Shown piece after piece: positions 9,701-15,634 of a stretch of DNA of 25,993 nucleotides. The stretch spans positions 1 to 25,993 of the forward strand of contig DEJF01000012.1 in NCBI GenBank assembly GCA_002353225.1, given 5' to 3'. The translations under genes were made by a program, and so were the position numbers. The notes beneath the pieces were generated by a model. That model saw nothing but the letters and a program-made list of their open reading frames with translations, searched no databases and was not told the origin of the DNA. Within the stretch, counting starts at the first letter, position 1, and each line of letters starts with the position of its first letter. The stretch comes from Prevotella sp. UBA2755. Its GTDB lineage: Bacteria; Bacteroidota; Bacteroidia; Bacteroidales; Bacteroidaceae.

Positions 9701-10003
9701 ACTATGTGGTCACCTTACATGGCTCGTTTCGTTCTTACAGACTGGGCTATTGAGAAGGCTTCATTCCTGCGTCTGAACACCCTCTCTCTGGGTTACACAT
9801 TGCCTACTAAACTGACCAACCGCGTTGGTATTAACAGTCTGCGCTTCTATGTAACTGCTTACAATGTATTTACAATTACTAACTACTCTGGTTCTGACCC
9901 AGAAGCCGACTGTATCCGTAAGTCAAACCTTACCCCAAGTGTTGACTACTCTGGTTACCCACGTAGCCGTCAGTTTGTTGTTGGTCTGAATTTGAATTTC
10001 TAA
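6779..10003 (+). CDS. SusC/RagA-family TonB-linked outer-membrane transporter
   Basis: A 1074-aa outer-membrane oligosaccharide importer, energised by TonB. It has a signal peptide (cleavage near SLSAQ, residue 25), a carboxypeptidase-regulatory-like domain (about 27-110, VTGTVKDATGEPIIGATV), and the SusC-specific segment VVIGYG at about 106-111. A plug domain (about 115-225, including LKDASSTAIYGSRGANGVI) leads into the beta-barrel, which ends in the terminal phenylalanine LNLNF. Length and domain order are normal for SusC. The ATG at 6779 follows a strong promoter with a 45-nt leader; M8 is an alternative start. It is the first gene of an operon with SusD (20 bp downstream) and a lipoprotein. 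The pectin-type neighbours suggest a galacturonan or decorated pectin fragment as cargo, but specificity cannot be read from sequence. Confidence 0.95.
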   Translation: MSVKFKSMRIALTLTFLLIVGSLSAQNVTGTVKDATGEPIIGATVQEQGTQNATVTDFDGNFTLKVSGNKPVVISYIGMKSQTIDVKGKSHVDVTLQDDNTVLDELVVIGYGSVRKKDLTGSVATVNSDALQAVPVANASEALTGKMAGVQVTTTEGSPDAEVKIRVRGGGSITQSNDPLYIVDGFPVDGISDIPANDIEDITVLKDASSTAIYGSRGANGVILVTTKSGKEGKTKVSYNAYYSWKKIAKTYDVLNVYDFAKWQYELAMLYNGGDQTKIQHYTDKFGNYQDMDLFKGIEGNDWQDLAYGRTGHTFNHNININGGTDKMKYAFSYAHMNDKAIMYGSDFKRDNFSLKLNTKPSKTTTLDFQARYAKTNIGGGGANEAAGAYDTDRRLRYAVLYTPLPMKGIDGTDDLEQSSFYDPITTANDNDMKKERRNLNLAGSFGWEVYKDLKLKTEFGYDTYDEFSQRFWGTSAYYVKNVPAAANQNMPAIRNVDTKRHRFRNTNTISYDFKKLFGKDSDHSLNVLLGHEYVITKKHAVTNEVHGFPTDYDASTAWKLTSQGTPYTIDDAYSADDKLLSYFGRANYNYKDKYLLSATFRADGSSKFNKGNRWGYFPSVALAWRISSEPFMKGAQKWLDDLKLRISYGTAGNNNIPVGQLVQLYENKATTWVNGFPNYWAPSKTMSNPDLKWETTITRNLGLDFTMFGGKFNGSIEAYINTTKDLLIQFPTSGTGYDNQYRNLGKTQNKGIEFSFTYHIVNKKDWGIDLSGNLGYNKNEIKELGMDDFKTNTNWGSTEIGNDYLVAVGHSVGEIIGYKNAGRYEVSDFAGYDPSTGSWILNEGVADASAIIGTLRPGSMKLQDVSGPEGVPDGVITEDDITSIGNVNPDIVGGFSVNARAYGFDLSANFNFSLGNEVYNANKIEYTTSSRTKYNQYRNLSTEMADGVRWTNINAAGELVNDPVELAALNANTTMWSPYMARFVLTDWAIEKASFLRLNTLSLGYTLPTKLTNRVGINSLRFYVTAYNVFTITNYSGSDPEADCIRKSNLTPSVDYSGYPRSRQFVVGLNLNF

Positions 10004-10007
10004 TATG

Positions 10008-10014
10008 AAGGAGG
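10008..10014 (+). promoter_or_regulatory. Shine-Dalgarno site that fixes the susD start
   Basis: AAGGAGG lies 8 nt before the ATG at 10023. An upstream in-frame ATG at 10005 overlaps this site and would put six charged residues before the lipoprotein signal, so 10023 is the better start. Confidence 0.7.
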
Positions 10015-10022
10015 AATATAAA

Positions 10023-11930
10023 ATGAAGAACTATATCAAATTATCTATCATGGCACTGTCGCTCGCTGGTATGACCTCTTGCGACATGGATTCACCATCT
10101 ATCTCCTCACTCGATGAGTCTTCGGTATTTGCTACCTATTCTCTCGCTGAGGCAGAGATTATGTCAATCCACGTGTCTTTCGGTGAGACGAACTCTTATC
10201 GTGGACGTTTCCTGCCATACTATGGTATCAACTCTGATATTGAGTGGATTGTCACTCCGACCTATGAGAAACGTCTGGAGGATAAATACGCATTGTCTAA
10301 TTATGATACTCCTGCCAGCAATGGTCAGATGAATACAGAGAACAATGCTTACGCTAAATTCTATGAGGGTATTGAGCGTGCCAACCTTGCTATTAAAGGT
10401 CTACGCCAATTTGGTAATGTTGAGAATGACAAAAACATGGCTCAACTTTTAGGTGAGGCCCTGACATTACGTGCCGTTATCTACAACGACCTGATTAAGG
10501 CATGGGGTGACGTTCCTGCACGTTTTGAGCCCAACACTTCTGAGAACTTGTATCTACCACGTACCAACCGTGATGTCATTTACAAGCAGTTGCTGGCTGA
10601 CTTGTTGGAGGCAGAAGACTATTGCTACTGGCCTAATGAGAATGCCATTACTCGTTCTACAGAGCGTATTAGCAAGGCTTTCGTTAAGGGTCTCCGTGCT
10701 CGTATCGCCCTCTATGCTGGTGGTTATGGACTGCGTGGTGACGGCTATCGCCGTTCCAAGGATCCTGAGTTGGCTCCTAACTTAATGTATCAGATTGCCA
10801 AGCAAGAGTGTCTGGACATCATCAATCAAGGCTGCAACACACTGGGTGAGTTCAAAGACAATTTCACAAAACTTTGTCAAGACGATGTATCTGCCGGTGG
10901 TGAGAGCCTTTGGGAGATTCCTTTCTCAGAGGGTCGTGGTCGTGTTCTCTACACTTATGGTGTACGTCACCAAGTAGAAGACCAGTATACCTATCAGCCT
11001 CGTGGTGGTGTGAATGGTCCGCTTCCTACTTTGTTCTATGACTATGATGTAGACGATGTTCGCCGTGATATTACTTGTGTTCCCTATCGCTGGGGTGCTA
11101 AGGAAGACGGTGTTGCCGCTACTGTAAACTCTAATGGCGTAAACTTCAATGTATATCAGGTTCCTCAAGTAATGAGTAACCCAACAGCCATGTACTTCGG
11201 TAAACTCCGTTATGAGTGGATGAAGCGTTATGTTACTTCTACCAATGACGATGGTATCAACTGGCAGTATATGCGCCTTGCAGATGTTTACTTGATGGCT
11301 GCAGAGGCTATTAATGAGTTAGACGGACCAAGTGCTGCATGGCAGTATATGAAGCCAATTCTTGACCGTGTACTTCCTGCTGCTAAGGTTTCTACCCTCC
11401 AAAGCAAGTACACTGCGAGCAAGACCGCTTTCTTCAACGGTATCGTTGACCAGCGTGCCTTCGAGTTTGCTGGTGAGATGCTTCGTAAGGCTGACCTCGT
11501 TCGCTGGGGTAACATTGATGAGAAGATGGCTGAGGCGAAGAGTAAGTTGCAAGACTTAGGAAGCAATCCTCGTAAAGGTGATTATGCTGACCTGCCAGAA
11601 AAGGTATATGTAAGACTCTATGAGAAAGATATGGAGATACCCGCTGGTACTCTTATGTTCGACACACCAGTAGATGGTGAGACTTTAGTTATCTACGGTC
11701 TGAATCATGGTGACACAGATGATGCCGGCAAGAATTTGAAAGATGCTGGCTTCGAAAGCAAAGGATGGTTCCTGAGCAATAATGAACCACGCATCACCGA
11801 TGATATCATCAATGGACTCTACACTGTACAGCCAAGTACGCACTGCCTGTGGCCCATTTGGACTACATTCGTTGAGAACAGCAACAACATGCTGAACAAT
11901 GATGGTACCTATGGTCAATTGTCTGACTAA
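10023..11930 (+). CDS. SusD/RagB-family surface glycan-binding lipoprotein
   Basis: A 635-aa lipoprotein that caps the SusC barrel and binds oligosaccharides at the cell surface. The signal peptide ends in the lipobox LAGMTSC, so C20 would be lipidated. The N-terminal half carries TPR-like helical segments, including the SusD hallmark ALTLRAVIYNDLIKAWGDVP. The C-terminal half has MRLADVYLMAAEAINE and RAFEFAGEMLRKADLVRWG, both typical of the RagB/SusD fold. Length is within the family range (500-650). It is coupled to susC with a 19-bp gap and a strong Shine-Dalgarno site, and precedes another lipoprotein by 20 bp, the usual susC-susD-surface-protein order. Confidence 0.95.
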   Translation: MKNYIKLSIMALSLAGMTSCDMDSPSISSLDESSVFATYSLAEAEIMSIHVSFGETNSYRGRFLPYYGINSDIEWIVTPTYEKRLEDKYALSNYDTPASNGQMNTENNAYAKFYEGIERANLAIKGLRQFGNVENDKNMAQLLGEALTLRAVIYNDLIKAWGDVPARFEPNTSENLYLPRTNRDVIYKQLLADLLEAEDYCYWPNENAITRSTERISKAFVKGLRARIALYAGGYGLRGDGYRRSKDPELAPNLMYQIAKQECLDIINQGCNTLGEFKDNFTKLCQDDVSAGGESLWEIPFSEGRGRVLYTYGVRHQVEDQYTYQPRGGVNGPLPTLFYDYDVDDVRRDITCVPYRWGAKEDGVAATVNSNGVNFNVYQVPQVMSNPTAMYFGKLRYEWMKRYVTSTNDDGINWQYMRLADVYLMAAEAINELDGPSAAWQYMKPILDRVLPAAKVSTLQSKYTASKTAFFNGIVDQRAFEFAGEMLRKADLVRWGNIDEKMAEAKSKLQDLGSNPRKGDYADLPEKVYVRLYEKDMEIPAGTLMFDTPVDGETLVIYGLNHGDTDDAGKNLKDAGFESKGWFLSNNEPRITDDIINGLYTVQPSTHCLWPIWTTFVENSNNMLNNDGTYGQLSD

Positions 11931-11950
11931 ACATTAAACAATAAGAAACT

Positions 11951-13618
11951 ATGAAAAAGTTTAAGATATTCACACTATGTATGTTAGGGCTAGCAGGAGC
12001 CACCCTGACATCATGTAGCAGCCAAAGTGACGAGATTACGAGTTACATTCTCGGTCGCAACTTGTCACCTATCAATTTGGAAGCGAACAATGTGCAGGAG
12101 ACTACTGCCGATATCAGATGGACACCTTCTGCAAATGCCACAAGTTACAATCTGCAGATCTTCGCAGAGGACAGTTTGTCGTATGACATGAGTGGAACAC
12201 CTGCTGCAACAATTACAGGAATCACAGAAGACGATCTCCCCGTAACTGTAAGTGGACTGTTCTATGACACAAAGTACACGGTCTATGTTCAGGCAATTAC
12301 AGACGACAATGCAAGTCGTACCTCCACATGGAATGGTGCCTATTTTAGAACAAGTTCAAAGCAGTTCTTGAAGAACCCCAAACCCGCAGAGATTGCAGAC
12401 CGCAGTGTAACGCTGACTTGGGAAGTTGAGGATGGCTATGATGTTTCCACTATTGTGATTGGTGACATCAAACACGAGATAACCACTGAAGAGAAAGAGG
12501 CTGGACAGGCAACTATCGAAGGATTGACACCTGAGACCGCCTATACCGCTTATCTTTACTATAACGGTAAGCAGTGTGGTAACCGTAACTTCACAACGAT
12601 TGCAGACCTTACAGGATGTATTATTCTGCATGACGGTGATGACCTGAAGAAAGCCATCGAGGCAGAGGATGTTGAGGATGGTGCCGTATTTGCCCTTTAT
12701 GGCGGTACATACAACATGAATGGCACTTATGATGAAGGGACTGGCGAACTGATCTCCACAGGTGCTACCAAGATTTACAAAACTATCACAATCAAGGGTA
12801 TCTATCCTACAGACCAGCCAAAGATCTATGGTCGCTTCGAGATTTATGATGGTGCTGGTTTGAGCATCAGTCAGTGTAAGATTGACGGCAACAAGAACTC
12901 TGACACAGGACAGATTTTCAACTACAAACTTGATGCTGCAAGTGACGGTACCACATTTGGTGCTCTTGATATCCAGAGTTGTGAAATCACAGGTCAGGCT
13001 GACACAAAGGGTATTATCTATATGAGTGGTCCTATGTGTGCTGTTGAGTCTGTAACGATTAACAATAGTACTGTTTACGGAATAGAATGTAATGGTGGTG
13101 ACTTTATTGACTTCCGCACAGGATATCCTAAGTCTCTTACTTTGACCAATAGCACGTTCTACCATGTTGCAACAAAACGTGATTTCATCCGTCTGGATGA
13201 TGCGTCTGGTAATTTCGCAGAAGGAACTGCAGGTCCTGTCGTTAAGATGGATAAGTGTACATTGTATGATGTTTGTAACGAAGCAAGCGGTAAGCGTATC
13301 TACTATGTTCGCTTCATTGGTAATAGCATCACGAACTCAAACAACCTCATTGTCAACACACAAGCAGTTTACACCAATCAGAGCAAGACCGGTGAGATCG
13401 CACATGAGAACAACTACTACTATGGTTGTACTAATGCCAACATCTTCGCCGCATCCAATCCTGAAGCAGAACCCGCTGCTTACTGGAATGGTGACGTAAA
13501 TGGAAAGAATGGTGAAGATCCTAAATTCAAGGATGCCGAAAAAGGTGACTTCACTATTGGTAATGAGACTGTAAGTAAAGTTGGTGCTGGTGATCCACGC
13601 TGGATATCTGCACAGTAA
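11951..13618 (+). CDS. Surface lipoprotein, FN3 domains plus DUF4957/DUF5123-like beta-helix
   Basis: A 555-aa lipoprotein (lipobox ATLTSC, C22) in the position usually taken by an accessory surface glycan-binding protein. Two fibronectin-III-like domains come first (about 35-130 and 137-215). The C-terminal half (about 215-555) is rich in N/T/G ladder patterns such as LSISQCKIDGN and LTNSTFYHV, as in right-handed parallel beta-helices. The ending DPKFKDAEKGDFTIGN is typical of the DUF5123 C-terminus. Such DUF4957/DUF5123 proteins are common in Bacteroidales pectin loci. I see no clear pectate-lyase calcium or arginine motif, so binding is more likely than catalysis. It is the last gene of the susCD operon, which ends at a strong terminator 17 bp downstream. 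Confidence 0.8.
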   Translation: MKKFKIFTLCMLGLAGATLTSCSSQSDEITSYILGRNLSPINLEANNVQETTADIRWTPSANATSYNLQIFAEDSLSYDMSGTPAATITGITEDDLPVTVSGLFYDTKYTVYVQAITDDNASRTSTWNGAYFRTSSKQFLKNPKPAEIADRSVTLTWEVEDGYDVSTIVIGDIKHEITTEEKEAGQATIEGLTPETAYTAYLYYNGKQCGNRNFTTIADLTGCIILHDGDDLKKAIEAEDVEDGAVFALYGGTYNMNGTYDEGTGELISTGATKIYKTITIKGIYPTDQPKIYGRFEIYDGAGLSISQCKIDGNKNSDTGQIFNYKLDAASDGTTFGALDIQSCEITGQADTKGIIYMSGPMCAVESVTINNSTVYGIECNGGDFIDFRTGYPKSLTLTNSTFYHVATKRDFIRLDDASGNFAEGTAGPVVKMDKCTLYDVCNEASGKRIYYVRFIGNSITNSNNLIVNTQAVYTNQSKTGEIAHENNYYYGCTNANIFAASNPEAEPAAYWNGDVNGKNGEDPKFKDAEKGDFTIGNETVSKVGAGDPRWISAQ

Positions 13619-13625
13619 CCAACCC

Positions 13626-13670
13626 CTACTCTATAACAACAATGGGCGGACACGACAATGTCCGCCCATT
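13626..13670. repeat. 45-bp direct repeat, copy 1 (overlaps terminator)
   Basis: It runs from CTACTCTATAACAAC through the hairpin to CCGCCCATT. It matches 14377-14421 at 43 of 45 positions; the start-to-start distance is 751 bp. The two copies bracket a promoter and two small genes. Confidence 0.85.
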
Positions 13671-13680
13671 GTTGTTTTAT
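13635..13680 (+). terminator. Strong rho-independent terminator of the susCD operon
   Basis: A perfect 18-bp stem (arms 13635-13652 and 13659-13676, loop CGACAA) runs into TTTTAT. The stem is A-rich on its left and T-rich on its right flank. Confidence 0.9.
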
Positions 13681-13691
13681 TGGCGATAACA

Positions 13692-13724
13692 TTTGGTAGT
13701 TTAGGGAAAAGGTTGTATATTTGC
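13692..13724 (+). promoter_or_regulatory. Promoter of the two-gene cassette
   Basis: TTTG (13692-13695), a 20-bp spacer and TATATTTGC (13716-13724) form a consensus-quality promoter. It would give a leader of about 20-25 nt before the ATG at 13752. Confidence 0.75.
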
Positions 13725-13751
13725 AGCAAGAAATAGAAAATACATAAGATC

Positions 13752-13874
13752 ATGACAAGAGAGGAAACTATCAGTGCTTTAAAAAAAGCCATAGAGAATA
13801 AGAAATCTGCTCTTAAGCGTACAGAAGAAAGATGGGTACAAGAAGGTATCAAAGGTAAAGTCGTTGCTTTATGA
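13752..13874 (+). CDS. Small 40-aa protein upstream of the DUF6169-like gene
   Basis: This is an ORF of 40 codons plus stop, starting at the first ATG after a consensus promoter. It reads MTREETISALKKAIENKKSA, then LKRTEERWVQEGIKGKVVAL: highly charged, predicted mostly helical, with no signal peptide or membrane segment. Its TGA overlaps the ATG of the next gene (ATGA at 13871-13874), which implies translational coupling. I do not recognise a family. Its small size, basic/acidic helix and strict coupling would suit a partner or regulator of the following protein, for example an antitoxin-like or binding subunit, but nothing in the sequence proves this. Confidence 0.65.
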   Translation: MTREETISALKKAIENKKSALKRTEERWVQEGIKGKVVAL

Positions 13875-14368
13875 TATTCTTTTCTTTACCACGTATTTTG
13901 AATCAGTCACCTTATGAGATTATCCTCTCCGAAGGTGATTTCCTTTTTCAGACAGAGAGGGGTATACGATATGAAATCAGTTTTGTCAAAGAAGATATTG
14001 TATTTGGCAACTGTGATACATATCAATTCATTATTCGAAAATTAGATGAAGTTGGTTCTACATACGACCCTAAGGTAAAAGACACCATATTTGCTATTAT
14101 CAATGAGTTCTTCCTGTCTAATCAACAAATATTGCTTTATATTTGCGATACCTCAGACGGAAAAGAAGACAGTAGAAACAGACTTTTTCTCCATTGGTTT
14201 GAAAAATACGCAGAAGAAGGAAAATATACAATAAAAACGGCACACGCTGTTGTAGAAGGTGAAACCATCTATACTGCTATTATTGTAGAAAATTCTAATC
14301 CAAAACTAGATGCCATTATTCAAGATTTTGATTTAACCGCAAAATCTCTCACAGAGAAGCCAGAGTAA
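13871..14368 (+). CDS. DUF6169-like protein of unknown function
   Basis: A 165-aa soluble protein without a signal peptide. The N-terminal part (YEIILSEGDFLFQTERGIRYEISF, about 15-38) looks like a small beta-sheet. The C-terminal part contains a conserved-looking core, KVKDTIFAIINEFFLSN and LLYICDTSDGKEDSRNRLF (about 68-107), followed by HWFEKY. I recall this pattern from the Bacteroidetes family DUF6169; I cannot check the match here. Function is unknown. The start overlaps the stop of the 40-aa gene. Both genes are more A+T-rich than their PUL neighbours and sit between duplicated terminators, which suggests separate acquisition. Confidence 0.7.
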   Translation: MIFFSLPRILNQSPYEIILSEGDFLFQTERGIRYEISFVKEDIVFGNCDTYQFIIRKLDEVGSTYDPKVKDTIFAIINEFFLSNQQILLYICDTSDGKEDSRNRLFLHWFEKYAEEGKYTIKTAHAVVEGETIYTAIIVENSNPKLDAIIQDFDLTAKSLTEKPE

Positions 14369-14376
14369 TCCATCCT

Positions 14377-14421
14377 CTACTCTATAACAACAATGGGAGG
14401 ACACGACTATGTCCGCCCATT
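14377..14421. repeat. 45-bp direct repeat, copy 2
   Basis: It differs from 13626-13670 only by A for C at 14398 and T for A at 14408. The first change breaks one pair in the hairpin stem. Confidence 0.85.
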
Positions 14422-14428
14422 CGTTTTT
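14392..14428 (+). terminator. Terminator after the DUF6169-like gene (duplicated copy)
   Basis: AATGGGAGGACA (14392-14403) pairs with TGTCCGCCCATT (14410-14421), with one A.G mismatch, then CGTTTTT. It is shorter and less perfect than the copy at 13635. Confidence 0.75.
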
Positions 14429-14438
14429 AACACAAATA

Positions 14439-14471
14439 TTTGGTGGTAATCTAATAAATCACTATCTTTGT
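14439..14471 (+). promoter_or_regulatory. Promoter of the sialidase-fold/GH3 operon
   Basis: TTTG (14439-14442), a 20-bp spacer and TATCTTTGT (14463-14471). The ATG of the gene follows after only 3 nt, so the transcript may be leaderless. Confidence 0.7.
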
Positions 14472-14474
14472 GGC

Positions 14475-15626
14475 ATGAGGAATATAGTAGTATCCTTTTT
14501 GATTGCTTACAGCCTAGTAATACATGCTGACAAAGACAGTATCTGGCTTGCTAATGGTGTAGTAGATAGTACACAGGCCACCACACTGGGACTATCTATG
14601 GCGGAAGGCATAGAGACAAAGACGGTATTTAATGCCACAGATGACACCGACCATTATGCCAACGGTGTAGTAATGACCGCCTTTAAAGGAAGACTCTACT
14701 GCATGTGGCAAAGTTCTCCTAAAGACGAGGACAGTGATGACTCATGGGTCGCCTATAGCATCAGTGAGGACGAGGGGGAGACATGGTGTCCCCCTATCCC
14801 ACTCGTCAAGGCTAACAAAAAGGAATACTACACCTCTGGCGGATGGCATGTAATCGGAGATACGCTAATCGCCTTTATTGACACATGGACTATCGGACAG
14901 GTGCCAAGGGGTGGTAAGACTTGTTATATAACCAGTACTGACGGATTAACATGGAGTAAGATGGAGGAAGTGACAATGTCTGACGGGACTCCTATGAATG
15001 GGATTCTGGAACAAGACCCATACCCTCTCCCGAGCAGAAGGCTCATTGGTGCCGCTCATTTCCAACCAGGACTGCATGTCTGCCCTGTATATACAGACGA
15101 TCCATCTGGCAGGAGCGGATGGGAGAGAGGTGATTTTGAAAGCGAGGACAGAGGAAAACAATCTCGGGAGTTGGAGCCAAGTCAATATATACAAACTAAC
15201 GGCACTATCGTCATGCTGTTCCGTGACCAAAACAGTTCGTTTAGGAAACTCGCCTCCTTTAGTCATAATAGAGGAGAAACATGGACCAAGCCAATAGTCA
15301 CAAACATCCCTGATGCCCGAACTAAGCAATGTGCTGGTAATCTTCCTGATGGTACTGCATATACGGTTTGTTGTCCGGTTAACTGCAAACAACGCTACCC
15401 ACTCGTCATTTTGTTGAGTAAAGACGGGCAATGCTTTGATCACGCATATCTGCTTCGCAGCGAATGTGACGACCTGCCGCCAAGACGCTATGAGGGGAAA
15501 TACAAGACCTTAGGCTATAACTATCCAAAGGCAATGATACATAACGGCTGGTTATATGTCTCCTACTCAACGAACAAGGAGGACGTACAATACACACGCA
15601 TCAACATAGAAGGACTTAATCAATAA
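14475..15626 (+). CDS. Exported sialidase-fold (Asp-box beta-propeller) protein
   Basis: A 383-aa exported protein. The start at 14475 gives a signal peptide (MRNIVVSFLIAYSLVIHA); longer in-frame starts lie upstream of the promoter. Asp-box (S-x-D/N-x-G-x-x-W) motifs occur at about residues 97-104 (SEDEGETW), 154-160 (STDGLTW) and 263-270 (SHNRGETW), a spacing expected of a bladed propeller of the BNR/sialidase superfamily. True sialidase activity is doubtful: I do not see a clear FRIP motif at the N-terminus. In pectin loci, proteins of this fold include rhamnogalacturonan-side-chain glycosidases and lyases, so a side-chain enzyme is plausible. It is the first gene of a two-gene operon; the GH3 gene starts 8 bp after its stop. 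Confidence 0.75.
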   Translation: MRNIVVSFLIAYSLVIHADKDSIWLANGVVDSTQATTLGLSMAEGIETKTVFNATDDTDHYANGVVMTAFKGRLYCMWQSSPKDEDSDDSWVAYSISEDEGETWCPPIPLVKANKKEYYTSGGWHVIGDTLIAFIDTWTIGQVPRGGKTCYITSTDGLTWSKMEEVTMSDGTPMNGILEQDPYPLPSRRLIGAAHFQPGLHVCPVYTDDPSGRSGWERGDFESEDRGKQSRELEPSQYIQTNGTIVMLFRDQNSSFRKLASFSHNRGETWTKPIVTNIPDARTKQCAGNLPDGTAYTVCCPVNCKQRYPLVILLSKDGQCFDHAYLLRSECDDLPPRRYEGKYKTLGYNYPKAMIHNGWLYVSYSTNKEDVQYTRINIEGLNQ

Positions 15627-15634
15627 CTATCAGT

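Noticed and set aside
12356..13165. 269-codon minus-strand open frame
   Set aside because: Antisense to the beta-helix lipoprotein gene; the composition is that expected from reading its Thr/Asn-rich codons in reverse.
13626..14421. Insertion sequence or integron cassette
   Set aside because: No transposase or integrase gene is present and the flanking repeats are terminators without inverted ends; a duplication-bounded cassette is all that can be claimed.
14409..14474. Upstream 22-codon extension of the sialidase-fold gene
   Set aside because: It begins inside the terminator hairpin and lies upstream of the promoter; the signal peptide starts at 14475.
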